A stretch of DNA of 64,000 bases from an uncultured Acetatifactor sp. (GTDB lineage: Bacteria > Bacillota > Clostridia > Lachnospirales > Lachnospiraceae). Where the stretch lies: positions 62,001-126,000 of the forward strand of contig CAJTVB010000009.1 of NCBI GenBank assembly GCA_910579755.1, read 5' to 3'. The position numbers were made by a program, and so were the translations under genes. Below the pieces are notes generated by a model. It was not told the origin of the DNA and did not search any database. It was given only the letters and a program-made list of their open reading frames with translations. Shown here piece after piece: positions 35,923-44,800 of the stretch; positions within the stretch are counted from its first letter, which is position 1; each line of letters starts with the position of its first letter.

Positions 35923-36492
35923 ATGGGCAAGATCACGGTTGAAACATGCGGTATAGAAGGATTGAAGATTATATCACCGGCGGTGTTTGGTGATGCCAGG
36001 GGATATTTTATGGAGACCTACAACTACAATGACTTTAAGGAGGCCGGCATTCAGGAGGTGTTTGTGCAGGACAATCAGTCCGCATCAAAACGGGGTGTGC
36101 TTCGCGGGCTTCATTTTCAGATTCAGCATCCCCAGGCCAAGCTGGTGAGAGTGATCCGGGGCGAAGTGTTTGATGTGGCTGTGGATCTGCGCAAAGATTC
36201 TCCCACATACGGACAATGGCATGGCGAGATATTGTCGGAGGAAAATAAGAAACAATTCTTTGTCCCAAAGAACTTTGCCCATGGATTTCTTGTACTTTCC
36301 GAATATGCGGAATTTTGTTATAAGTGCACGGATTTCTATCATCCCGGGGACGAGGGAGGTATTATATACAATGATCCGGCTATCGGTATTCAGTGGCCGA
36401 TTCCGGAGGGAATGGAGCTTATTTTTTCAGAGAAGGATACGAAGTGGGGAAGCCTGGCAGAGTGGGCGAAGGAGAGTTGTGCGGATATATGA
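35923..36492 (+). CDS. rfbC: dTDP-4-dehydrorhamnose 3,5-epimerase, 189 aa
   Basis: This cupin-fold epimerase converts dTDP-4-keto-6-deoxyglucose to dTDP-4-keto-L-rhamnose. The segments FGDARGYFMETYN, QDNQSASKRGVLRGLHFQ (catalytic His) and FVPKNFAHGFLVLSE are all present. The length of 189 is normal. The start follows GGAGGGAGACAA. RfbD, the reductase that completes dTDP-L-rhamnose, is not in the window. The stop overlaps the start of the ABC permease gene (ATGA), so the export genes are translationally coupled to sugar synthesis. Confidence 0.95.
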   Translation: MGKITVETCGIEGLKIISPAVFGDARGYFMETYNYNDFKEAGIQEVFVQDNQSASKRGVLRGLHFQIQHPQAKLVRVIRGEVFDVAVDLRKDSPTYGQWHGEILSEENKKQFFVPKNFAHGFLVLSEYAEFCYKCTDFYHPGDEGGIIYNDPAIGIQWPIPEGMELIFSEKDTKWGSLAEWAKESCADI

Positions 36493-37475
36493 GGATAAGC
36501 AAGAAAAACGGGATTATTCTGTTTTCGGCACTGGGACTGTTGATGGCAATCGTAATTATCGTTCATCAGAATCCGGGGCCCAGCGCAGATCCACAGGAAG
36601 AGCTGATCAAAAAGATCATATCCTGCAGTATGATTCTGGCGGCCTGTGTGGTCTTTGCAAAATGGTATGACAAGTTTACAACACTGCCGGTAGAGCTTTT
36701 TCAGAACAGGCACCTGATCTGGAAGTTGGCCAAGAATGATTTTAAAAAGAGATATGCCGGCTCTTACATGGGGGCGGTCTGGGCCATGATACAGCCGGTG
36801 GTGACCGTGGCCATGTATTATGTGGTATTTGACAAGATCATGGGGAACGGACTGGACCGGGGTACGGGAGATGTTCCCTTTGTGCTTTTTCTTACCGCGG
36901 GACTGGTGCCCTGGTTTTATTTCAGTGAGGCTCTGAATAACGGAACCAATGCCATGCTGGAGTATCACTATCTGGTGAAAAAGGTAGTCTTTAAAATCAG
37001 TATTCTGCCTATTATCAAGATCATTGCGGCTACCTTTATTCATGCGTTTTTCGTGTGTGTGCTTTTGGTGGTGGCGGCTGTCTACGGCTATTATCCCACC
37101 GTCTATACGCTGCAGATATTTTATTACAGCGCCTGTCTTTTTATCTTTGTGCTGGCGCTGTGCTATACTACCTGTGCCATTGTGGTCTTTTTCCGGGACC
37201 TGGCGCAGATCATCAATATCGCCCTGCAGATCGGCATGTGGGCCACGCCGATTCTTTGGGATATCAGCCGGCTGGAGGGCGGCTGGGTTACTGTTCTGAA
37301 GCTGAATCCCCTTGTGTATATTGTGAACGGATATCGAAGCGCTGTCTGCGAGCGGCAGTGGTTTTATCAGGACTTTTTTTCTACTATGTATTTCTGGATC
37401 GTAACGGTTGTGCTGTTTGGTATCGGGGCGGCGGTGTTTAAACGGCTGAAGGTTCATTTTGCGGATGTGCTGTGA
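36489..37475 (+). CDS. ABC-2 type polysaccharide export permease (Wzm/TagG-like), 328 aa
   Basis: This is an integral membrane subunit of an ABC exporter for surface polysaccharide or teichoic-acid-like polymer. The characteristic entry is LAKNDFKKRYAGSYMGAVWA before the first of six ABC-2 helices, with VPWFYFSEAL and LNPLVYIVNGYR towards the end. It is longer than usual because of an extra N-terminal helix pair (about residues 8-25 and 45-60). The ATG at 36489 overlaps the rfbC stop. Its ATPase partner is at 39071, with a DUF6056-like gene inserted between them. Confidence 0.88.
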   Translation: MRISKKNGIILFSALGLLMAIVIIVHQNPGPSADPQEELIKKIISCSMILAACVVFAKWYDKFTTLPVELFQNRHLIWKLAKNDFKKRYAGSYMGAVWAMIQPVVTVAMYYVVFDKIMGNGLDRGTGDVPFVLFLTAGLVPWFYFSEALNNGTNAMLEYHYLVKKVVFKISILPIIKIIAATFIHAFFVCVLLVVAAVYGYYPTVYTLQIFYYSACLFIFVLALCYTTCAIVVFFRDLAQIINIALQIGMWATPILWDISRLEGGWVTVLKLNPLVYIVNGYRSAVCERQWFYQDFFSTMYFWIVTVVLFGIGAAVFKRLKVHFADVL

Positions 37476-37535
37476 TTTAAATGCGGCAGATTTCGAGCGG
37501 CAGGAGCGTAATTACAAGGAGGAGTGGAGCTCAGA

Positions 37536-39062
37536 ATGGTGAAAAAGCTTTTGGAAGAAGGGAAAAGGGCAGCTACTTGGAGGCCGGATAAACGGCTGGT
37601 GGCTTTGGCGGCTGTGTGTGGTCTGGTGCTTTTGAGCCTCCCATTGCTTCGTATTTCAATATACACTGCTCCCTGGAATGATGATTATAGATATGCCATT
37701 TTTGCAAGAAATTTTCTGGAGCAGGAACGAAGCTTCGGAAGTGCGCTTCAAGGGGCAATTTATTGTGTGAAAAGCAGCTGGTATGCGTGGCAGGGAACGT
37801 TTTCTTCAATTTTTTTTATGGCCATGGCGCCTATAATCTGGGGAGATGAATACTATTTTCTCGGTCCTCTGTTTCTGATGTTGTTTTTGCCGATTTCTGT
37901 CATGATCTTGATTAAGTCGCTGACAGGTATACTGAAGGCTGACAGGGCATCATCTGTTTCCCTGCAGGCCGGAATTGCTGCAACGGCAGTGGTTTTAATC
38001 TACTCGGCGCACGGGGGATTTTTCTGGTATAATGGCGGAATTCATTATGTGGGAATGCATTCCTTTTTGTTACTGCTTGCGGCAGCCTGGATAAAGCTGA
38101 TTCGCGGAAGCAGGAAATGGTCTTCCTTCCTTTTGATGCTGTGGACGCTGGCGGGAGCGTTGCTGGCCGGAGGAAGCAATTATGTGACAGCGCTTCAGGG
38201 ACTGCTGACGGGGCTTTCTATTGCGGCACTATGTGTAATCCTGCAAAAAAAACGGGGATGGCTGCTTGCACCGTCTCTGCTGGTGTATGCCTTTGGCTTT
38301 TATATGAATGTAAGCGCCCCGGGAAATCAGGTCAGAAGTAATATTTTTCGGGATTCCGGTTTGGGAATGCCGGCGTTAGAGGCTGTGGGAAACTCTTTTT
38401 TGGAGGCTTTTCGGCATCTGGGTGAGTTTACAGGTCTGGCCACATTGGCAATGATGATTTTGCTTTTTCCGGTTATAAGGCATATCGTAAAAAGTGCAGG
38501 ACATTTTCGGTTTCGATATCCGGGACTGCTTCTGGTCTGGTCCTTCTGCCTGTATGCCACAGGGTTTACCCCCAGTCTGTATGCCATGGGACATGCGGGA
38601 CTGGGCAGAACATTAAATGTGGTGAAGCTTACATACCAGATATTGCTTTTCGTGAATGAGATATATTGGACAGGATGGCTGTGCCAAAAACAATTTCCCA
38701 AGGTAAAGTTTTGGGAGAAGCTTTGGACTGATACAGGTGCGGCGGCATCCTTTTATCTGGGGATGGCGATTGTGATGGTGGGACTGTTTTTTATTGAGCC
38801 CAACCAGGCTGCTACATATTCCACATTCTGCGCATACTATTATGTACACAGTGGAGAAGCGGCAAACTTTCATCAGGAATATCTGGCCAGAGTAGAAGCA
38901 ATAAAGACCGGGGGTGATGTGGTAGTGGTGGAGCCCTATTATTTCAGGCCGGCGCCTTTAAGTCCCAGTGATTTAGGGGAAGATCCGGCATATGAGTCTA
39001 ATGAATCCATCGCCAAGTGGTATGGAAAACAGGCGGTTATCTGCAAAAAGCGGGAAGAGTAA
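37536..39062 (+). CDS. Polytopic membrane protein, DUF6056-like, 508 aa
   Basis: About eleven hydrophobic segments, with an outer loop TAPWNDDYRYAIFARNF carrying the double Asp seen in GT-C-type proteins, and a soluble C-terminal segment of about 80 residues. From memory this matches the DUF6056 family of uncharacterised membrane proteins in surface-glycan loci. The start is the ATG 13 nt after AAGGAGG; a GTG nearer the site is too close. It lies between the ABC permease and its ATPase, so it is probably expressed with the exporter and may modify the exported polymer. Confidence 0.65.
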   Translation: MVKKLLEEGKRAATWRPDKRLVALAAVCGLVLLSLPLLRISIYTAPWNDDYRYAIFARNFLEQERSFGSALQGAIYCVKSSWYAWQGTFSSIFFMAMAPIIWGDEYYFLGPLFLMLFLPISVMILIKSLTGILKADRASSVSLQAGIAATAVVLIYSAHGGFFWYNGGIHYVGMHSFLLLLAAAWIKLIRGSRKWSSFLLMLWTLAGALLAGGSNYVTALQGLLTGLSIAALCVILQKKRGWLLAPSLLVYAFGFYMNVSAPGNQVRSNIFRDSGLGMPALEAVGNSFLEAFRHLGEFTGLATLAMMILLFPVIRHIVKSAGHFRFRYPGLLLVWSFCLYATGFTPSLYAMGHAGLGRTLNVVKLTYQILLFVNEIYWTGWLCQKQFPKVKFWEKLWTDTGAAASFYLGMAIVMVGLFFIEPNQAATYSTFCAYYYVHSGEAANFHQEYLARVEAIKTGGDVVVVEPYYFRPAPLSPSDLGEDPAYESNESIAKWYGKQAVICKKREE

Positions 39063-39070
39063 AGGCATTT

Positions 39071-40438
39071 ATGGAAGAGAAAAAAGTGCAGGGGCGGGAG
39101 GTGGATACTCCAGCCATAGAGGTAAAGGATGTCGTAAAAATTTATAAGCTGTATGACAAGCCCAAGGATCGGCTGAAGGAAGCCTTTGGCTTCGGGAAAA
39201 AAAAGGTTCATAAGCTGCACTATGCCCTGAACGGTGTCAGTCTGAATATCCATAAGGGTGAGACGGTTGGGATTATCGGTACCAACGGGTCGGGAAAGTC
39301 GACGATTCTGAAGATTATCACCGGGGTTTTGCATCCCACCTCCGGAGAGGTGAAGGTGGAGGGGCGGATTTCGGCCCTGCTGGAGCTTGGAGCCGGCTTT
39401 AACCAGGAGTATAACGGGATAGAGAATGTGTATCTGAACGGTACCATGATGGGCTTTTCTGAGAAGGAAATCGACGAAAAGCTTCCGGAGATTCTGGAGT
39501 TTGCGGACATCGGGGATTATGTCTACCAGCCGGTGAAAACTTATTCCAGCGGTATGTTTGTGCGGCTGGCCTTTGCGGTAGCCATAAATATTGAGCCGGA
39601 GATTCTGATTGTGGACGAAGCGCTTTCCGTGGGAGATGTGTTTTTCCAGGCCAAGTGTTATCATAAATTTGAAGAATTCAAGAAGCTGGGCAAAACCATT
39701 GTTTTTGTGAGTCATGATCTGAGCAGCATCAGCAAGTACTGCGACAGAGTATTTTTGCTGAATCAGGGAAACCTGTTGGGGGAGGGATCTCCCAAGGAAA
39801 TGATCGACGCTTATAAAAGAGTGCTGGTGGGCCAGTATGAGATTCATGATAAGGAGGAGGGCCTGCTGGAGGACGAGGAGCTGAATCGGGCGGCGGGGAA
39901 TGCCGTAAAAAAGAAGCCCCAGGGCGAAGGCTTCGGAGAGAACTCCGGGCAGGAGGGAGTCGTTCCCTCCGGTCAGGGTATTAATCCGGATGCCCTGGAA
40001 TATGGTACAAAGCAGGCCCGGATCCTGGAATATTACCTGACCGATGACAGAGGAACCAGGACTACGGCTGTGATCAAGGGAAGTCTGTTCACCGTGCATA
40101 TGAAGGTGGAGTTTTCAGAGCATGTGCCCGCTCCTATTTTTGCCATATCCTTTAAGGATGTCAAAGGCACGGAGATCACAGGCACCAATTCCATGATTGA
40201 AAAGGCTTATCTGGAAAGCGCCGAGGCAGGTCAGGTCAAACACATTACCTTTACCCAGAAAATGAGCCTTCAGGGAGGGGAATATCTGCTTTCTCTGGGG
40301 GTTACAGGCTACAACAAGGATACCTTTGAGGTATATCACAGGCTGTATGATGCATTGAATATCACGGTGGTCTCCGACAAAAATACGGTGGGATATTATG
40401 ATATGGATTCCGCGGTGAAGGTAGAGGATGCCTTATGA
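39071..40438 (+). CDS. Polysaccharide ABC exporter ATPase with C-terminal substrate-binding domain (Wzt-like), 455 aa
   Basis: The nucleotide-binding domain has Walker A GTNGSGKST (70-78), signature YSSGMFVRLAF, Walker B ILIVDEALSVGD and the switch His VSHD. After a Glu-rich linker (about 265-320) comes a beta-sandwich domain of about 130 residues (VIKGSLFTVHMKVEFSEHVP to the end) like the C-terminal domain of Wzt, which recognises the modified end of the polymer in ABC-dependent O-antigen export. The methyltransferase encoded next may supply that end modification, by analogy with known Wzt/WbdD systems. The start is the ATG at 39071, 8 bp after the preceding gene. Confidence 0.9.
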   Translation: MEEKKVQGREVDTPAIEVKDVVKIYKLYDKPKDRLKEAFGFGKKKVHKLHYALNGVSLNIHKGETVGIIGTNGSGKSTILKIITGVLHPTSGEVKVEGRISALLELGAGFNQEYNGIENVYLNGTMMGFSEKEIDEKLPEILEFADIGDYVYQPVKTYSSGMFVRLAFAVAINIEPEILIVDEALSVGDVFFQAKCYHKFEEFKKLGKTIVFVSHDLSSISKYCDRVFLLNQGNLLGEGSPKEMIDAYKRVLVGQYEIHDKEEGLLEDEELNRAAGNAVKKKPQGEGFGENSGQEGVVPSGQGINPDALEYGTKQARILEYYLTDDRGTRTTAVIKGSLFTVHMKVEFSEHVPAPIFAISFKDVKGTEITGTNSMIEKAYLESAEAGQVKHITFTQKMSLQGGEYLLSLGVTGYNKDTFEVYHRLYDALNITVVSDKNTVGYYDMDSAVKVEDAL

Positions 40439-40551
40439 GACTTTTGGGTTTGTCTGAGAAAGTCGAAGGGCGCGGAAGATGATGCTGAAACGCGCAGATG
40501 CGGGGGCAAAGCCGCCGGAGGAGTCTGCCGGGCTGACGGTGGGAGTTTGAC

Positions 40552-42615
40552 ATGACAGAAGAGATTGGAAAGATAAAGCTAGATTACAGCAAATACCCGG
40601 GAGAGGATTTTTATTGCGACGGAAGCGTGGAGGACGAGCTGCTGGACATTGTAAAAACCGTGCCGCCTTCCGGATACGCAAGGGTCATTGAAGAAAAAAA
40701 CAGCTGGCCGGTGCTCTACCACCTGTCGCCGCTTCGGGAAAATATCGTGGACTGGATTCCCATGGAAAAAGGAATGAAAGTTCTTGAGGTGGGAAGCGGC
40801 TGCGGAGCCATCACCGGGGCTCTGTCCCGGAAGGCGGGCAGCGTTACCTGTGTGGAGCTGTCAAAAAAGCGCAGTCTGATTAACGCGTATCGTCACCGGG
40901 AATGTGAAAATGTGATGATTCATGTGGGCAATTTTACAGATATTGAGCCGGGGCTGCCCACGGACTTTGATTATATTTGTCTGATCGGCGTATTTGAATA
41001 TGGACAGGCTTACATTGGCGGAGACACGCCCTATGAAGACTTTCTGCGAATCCTGCAGGCACATCTGGCTGAAGGGGGCAGGATCGTTATCGCCATTGAA
41101 AATAAATACGGGATGAAATACTTTGCAGGCTGCAGGGAGGATCATCTGGGTACCTATTTTTCGGGGATCGAGGATTACCGGAAGGAGGACGGGGTCCGAA
41201 CCTTCGGCCGCAGGGGTCTGGAGCGCATTTTCCGGGACTGCGGGGCTGGGGAAGCACAGTTTTATTACCCCTATCCGGATTATAAATTTATGACGGCGCT
41301 GTACAGCGACAGCCGTCTGCCCGGGAAGGGTGAGCTGTCTAATAATCTGCGGAATTTCGACAGGGACAGGATGCTTCTGTTCGATGAAAAAAGAGCCTTT
41401 GACAGTGTGGTGGAGGAAGGGCTTTTTTCCGTGTTTTCCAATTCCTATGTGGCGGTGCTGGGAGGGGGCTTTGATCTGGAGTACGTAAAATATTCCAATG
41501 ACAGGGCTCCGGAGCATATGATCCGCACGGAGATTCTTCGGGAAGCCTTCGGGGAGGTCTGTGTCAGAAAATACCCTCTGGGAGAGGAAGCCCGGGAGCA
41601 TGTGCGGGAGATGGCCACAGCCTTTGAAAAGCTGCGGAAAAGGTATGAGGGCGGAAGACTTATGATCAACCGCTGTACCTTGAGAGAGGACGGGGAGGAG
41701 CTGTGGGCGCAGTTTGAGTATGTGTCGGGGATACCTCTTTCCCAATTGATGGATCAGTGTCTGGACAGAGGCGATCTGGAGGGTTTTTATGGCTATTTCC
41801 GGGAATATGTGGACAGAATCGGCTACAATGCGAAACAGCCGGTGGCAGATTTTGACCTGATTTTTGCCAATATTTTGGTGGATGGAGACGCGTGGACGCT
41901 CATCGATTATGAGTGGACCTTCGGGAAGGCCATCGATACAAAGGAGCTGGCTTACCGGGCGGTATACTGCTACCTGCTGGAGGACGAAAAGCGGAAGAAG
42001 CTGGAGCCGGAGCGTATTTTAAAGGAGCTTGGCATTACGGAGGCGGAGGCGGAGAGCTTTCAGGAGAAGGAGAGAGAATTTCAGCACTTTGTCACAGGAG
42101 ACCGTCTGGCTATGGCACAGCTGCGGGAGCGGATGGGGCGGCAGGCCATTGCGCCCCAAAAGTGGCTTCACAGATATGAGGACGGGGAGCAGACCCAGCG
42201 GGTCCAGATCTATGAGGACAGAGGCCAGGGCTTTCGGGAGGAGGATTCTTATTTTGTAAAGGAGGCCTACCAGGGGCCTGAGCTGATCGAGCTTGAGCTG
42301 ACAGTGGGCGGGGATGTGAGACAGCTGCGGATTGACCCGGCCTTTGCATCCTGTGTGGTAAAGCTGCAGGAGATGACCTTTAACGGGGAGGCCGTTCCTC
42401 TGGACAGGCGTAAGATGCTTCAGGCCAACGGCTCCGTGACAAAACCGGGAAGGGGCAGCGGGGAGACTTACCGCCCTGTCATGGTGTTTTCTACCGAGGA
42501 TCCTTATTTCAGTATTGCGCTGGACAGACTGGCACGACGGGAGGAAAACCGGCTGTATGCGCGGATGGAAATCTACCGTCTGCCCCTGGAGGTGGCCCGA
42601 AAGATAAGGGCATAG
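40552..42615 (+). CDS. SAM-dependent methyltransferase fused to a kinase-like region, 687 aa
   Basis: The N-terminal third holds a class I methyltransferase with motif I VLEVGSGCGAITGAL (about residue 75) and an acidic post-I strand ending in VEL. A central and C-terminal region includes NILVDGDAWTLIDYEWTFG, which looks like the DxD-type metal-binding segment of aminoglycoside-phosphotransferase-like kinases. The last 150 residues are beta-rich and unassigned. The order methyltransferase plus kinase-like region, next to a Wzt-type ATPase, recalls WbdD, the chain-terminating kinase/methyltransferase of E. coli O9a. That functional parallel is inference. The start is the ATG after GGGAGTTTGAC. 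Confidence 0.75.
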   Translation: MTEEIGKIKLDYSKYPGEDFYCDGSVEDELLDIVKTVPPSGYARVIEEKNSWPVLYHLSPLRENIVDWIPMEKGMKVLEVGSGCGAITGALSRKAGSVTCVELSKKRSLINAYRHRECENVMIHVGNFTDIEPGLPTDFDYICLIGVFEYGQAYIGGDTPYEDFLRILQAHLAEGGRIVIAIENKYGMKYFAGCREDHLGTYFSGIEDYRKEDGVRTFGRRGLERIFRDCGAGEAQFYYPYPDYKFMTALYSDSRLPGKGELSNNLRNFDRDRMLLFDEKRAFDSVVEEGLFSVFSNSYVAVLGGGFDLEYVKYSNDRAPEHMIRTEILREAFGEVCVRKYPLGEEAREHVREMATAFEKLRKRYEGGRLMINRCTLREDGEELWAQFEYVSGIPLSQLMDQCLDRGDLEGFYGYFREYVDRIGYNAKQPVADFDLIFANILVDGDAWTLIDYEWTFGKAIDTKELAYRAVYCYLLEDEKRKKLEPERILKELGITEAEAESFQEKEREFQHFVTGDRLAMAQLRERMGRQAIAPQKWLHRYEDGEQTQRVQIYEDRGQGFREEDSYFVKEAYQGPELIELELTVGGDVRQLRIDPAFASCVVKLQEMTFNGEAVPLDRRKMLQANGSVTKPGRGSGETYRPVMVFSTEDPYFSIALDRLARREENRLYARMEIYRLPLEVARKIRA

Positions 42616-42663
42616 GACGAGGAAAAACTTTGGTGGAAAGGCACGCGAAAGAAGTGGAAGAGG

Positions 42664-44727
42664 ATGAGCGTCAAGGATCTGATCAAGGGGATACTTACGG
42701 AAAAAGAGAACCGGCGGTATCAAAGCTGTCTGAAGGAGCGGAAAATCACATACGGAGAGTGGCTGAAGGAGCAGGAGAGGCTGTGGATCGAGGAGCCGCA
42801 AAAGGGGCCTTCGGGAAGCGGGCTTCATGAAGACGATACCCGGGAAGAATTTGTTCTCCTGTGTGCCGGGGCAGGCAGTCTGGCCGCGGCTGTGCCGGAC
42901 AGGATCAGGCATTTTTTCAGGCAGCATCCGGAGGCTTTACTGCTGTATGGCGACGAGGACAGGGAAGACCGGGAGGGAAATTACTGTGATCCCTGGTTTA
43001 AGCCGGACTGGTCCCCTGATCTGCTGGACAGCTGCTTTTATTTCGGCAGCCTGGCCGCGTTGCGGCGGGAGCTGTTTGAACGGACAAAGCAGGCGGCGGA
43101 CGAAACGGTCAGCCTCGCTTTGGAGGAAGAGAAAAGGGAAGGAATTCTCATTTACCGCCCGGGGGATTTGGATGCCTATGAGCAGTGGATGCATCTGTGC
43201 GTTGAATTGGCGGGAGGCCGGGAGAGGGGAAGCAGATCCGTGGGGCATATGTCCCAGATCCTGTTTCACTGTCAGGATCCAAGGCAGCAGGAGCGGTTTT
43301 GGAAGCCTTCTCCTTTTTTGAAACAGAAGGCGCTGAAGCAGCAGGAGGCTTTTCGGTGCCCGCGGATTTCCGTGGTGATTCCTTCCCGGGATCAGCCGGA
43401 AATTCTGGAGAAATGTCTTCGAGGTCTGGTATCCTGCGCAGGAGAGAAGGGCGCGGACCGTATTCCGCTTGAGATCATTATAGTAGATAATGGCAGTGGG
43501 AATCAAAACAGAGAATGGGTGGAGAGGCTGACGCAGGACTTTGAAAAATCAGAAAAAATAAAAGTGATTTACCGATATGAGCCTATGGATTTCAACTTTT
43601 CCAGGATGTGCAACCTGGGGGCTGAAGCGTCTTCGGGAGAGCTTTTATTGTTTCTGAATGATGATGTGGAGCTGTGCCTGCCGGGCTGTGTGGAGCAATT
43701 GGCGCTGACAGCGGTTTCCGCCCATGGGGGTGCGGTGGGAATGAAGCTGTATTACCCGGATTCCAGACGCATACAGCACGCAGGGATCACCAATCTTCCC
43801 ATGGGGCCTGTCCACAAGCTGCAGTTTCTGGAGGATGATCAGGAATACCGGAACGGTATCAATAGAGGATACAGGAATGTGCTTGCGGTGACAGCGGCAT
43901 GTCTTATGGTGAAAAGGGACCGGTTCGCGGAGGCGGGGGGCTTCTGCGAGGAGCTGCAGGTGGCCTTTAATGACGTGGATCTGTGTTTTAGCCTGTATGA
44001 GCTGGGATACATTAACGTGTGCCGCAACGATTTGTACGCATACCATCATGAATCGCTCAGCCGGGGCGGCGATGAGTCGGCGGAAAAGCTGGAAAGACTT
44101 CTGCAGGAACGCCGCCGGCTGTATGAACGGCATCCGGGACTGGAAGGAACGGATCCCTTTTACTCGCCCCATTTGAACCGGCAAGGGCTGGATACCCGCA
44201 TCCGTCCGGGATATGTGACCGAAGGCAACCGTATCCAGCAGGTATCGGGGCCTCTGAGAGAAAAAAGCCTTAATGGCTTTCGGCAGGACAACTGCCTTAT
44301 GGTTCGGGCGGAGGACTGCCGGGACAGAATATTTGTGGGCTTCGCGGTGGTTCTGGGGGACAACAACGCATGCTATGAGACAGAGCTTCTTCTGCGGCAG
44401 GAGGAGCGCATGGAAGGTCCGTCATTGCGGCAGGAGGAGCGCATGGAAGATTCGTCTTTGAAACAGGAGCCTCCCCGGCGCGAAGGGGTGCCGGCAGCTG
44501 CGGCATCGGCGGCCCTCCCGGTTTATGGTATCCCGGTTCAGGGGCAGTATCGCCCGGATCTGGAGGAGAATATGCCGGACCAGGTTCGGGTGGCCCTCTG
44601 CGGAATTTGGGTGGAATTAAAGGAAGGTGTCGTGCCCAAGGGCAGATATCGGATCGGTGCGGCGGCCCGTAACCGTGTGACGGGTCTTGGGCTGGTGAAT
44701 TGGACAAACCGATTTGTGAGGCTGTAG
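42664..44727 (+). CDS. GT2 glycosyltransferase with extra N- and C-terminal regions, 687 aa
   Basis: The central GT2 domain (about residues 235-480) has ISVVIPSRDQPEILEKCL, the metal-binding LLFLNDDVEL and the acceptor-site segment VAFNDVDLCFSLYELGY. The N-terminal 230 residues resemble a degenerate second GT2 domain (LLYGDEDREDREGNY, then FKPDWSPDLLDS). The C-terminal 130 residues appear beta-rich and include an 11-residue tandem repeat LRQEERMEGPS/LRQEERMEDSS encoded by two 33-bp units (44392-44457). It is probably a polymerising transferase of the wall polysaccharide, paired with the next gene. The start is the ATG at 42664 after GAAGAGG. Confidence 0.82.
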   Translation: MSVKDLIKGILTEKENRRYQSCLKERKITYGEWLKEQERLWIEEPQKGPSGSGLHEDDTREEFVLLCAGAGSLAAAVPDRIRHFFRQHPEALLLYGDEDREDREGNYCDPWFKPDWSPDLLDSCFYFGSLAALRRELFERTKQAADETVSLALEEEKREGILIYRPGDLDAYEQWMHLCVELAGGRERGSRSVGHMSQILFHCQDPRQQERFWKPSPFLKQKALKQQEAFRCPRISVVIPSRDQPEILEKCLRGLVSCAGEKGADRIPLEIIIVDNGSGNQNREWVERLTQDFEKSEKIKVIYRYEPMDFNFSRMCNLGAEASSGELLLFLNDDVELCLPGCVEQLALTAVSAHGGAVGMKLYYPDSRRIQHAGITNLPMGPVHKLQFLEDDQEYRNGINRGYRNVLAVTAACLMVKRDRFAEAGGFCEELQVAFNDVDLCFSLYELGYINVCRNDLYAYHHESLSRGGDESAEKLERLLQERRRLYERHPGLEGTDPFYSPHLNRQGLDTRIRPGYVTEGNRIQQVSGPLREKSLNGFRQDNCLMVRAEDCRDRIFVGFAVVLGDNNACYETELLLRQEERMEGPSLRQEERMEDSSLKQEPPRREGVPAAAASAALPVYGIPVQGQYRPDLEENMPDQVRVALCGIWVELKEGVVPKGRYRIGAAARNRVTGLGLVNWTNRFVRL
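44392..44457 (+). repeat. Two 33-bp in-frame tandem repeats
   Basis: Units at 44392-44424 and 44425-44457 share the core GCGGCAGGAGGAGCGCATGG and encode LRQEERME followed by GPS or DSS. A partial third unit (LKQE) follows. They form an acidic linker in the GT2 protein. Confidence 0.85.
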
Positions 44728-44800
44728 CCTCCGGGAGCGGCATAGCCTGGCCCGGTGCAGGAAAACAAAGTAGAAAAAGCGGACTGTAGGAGAACAGTAT

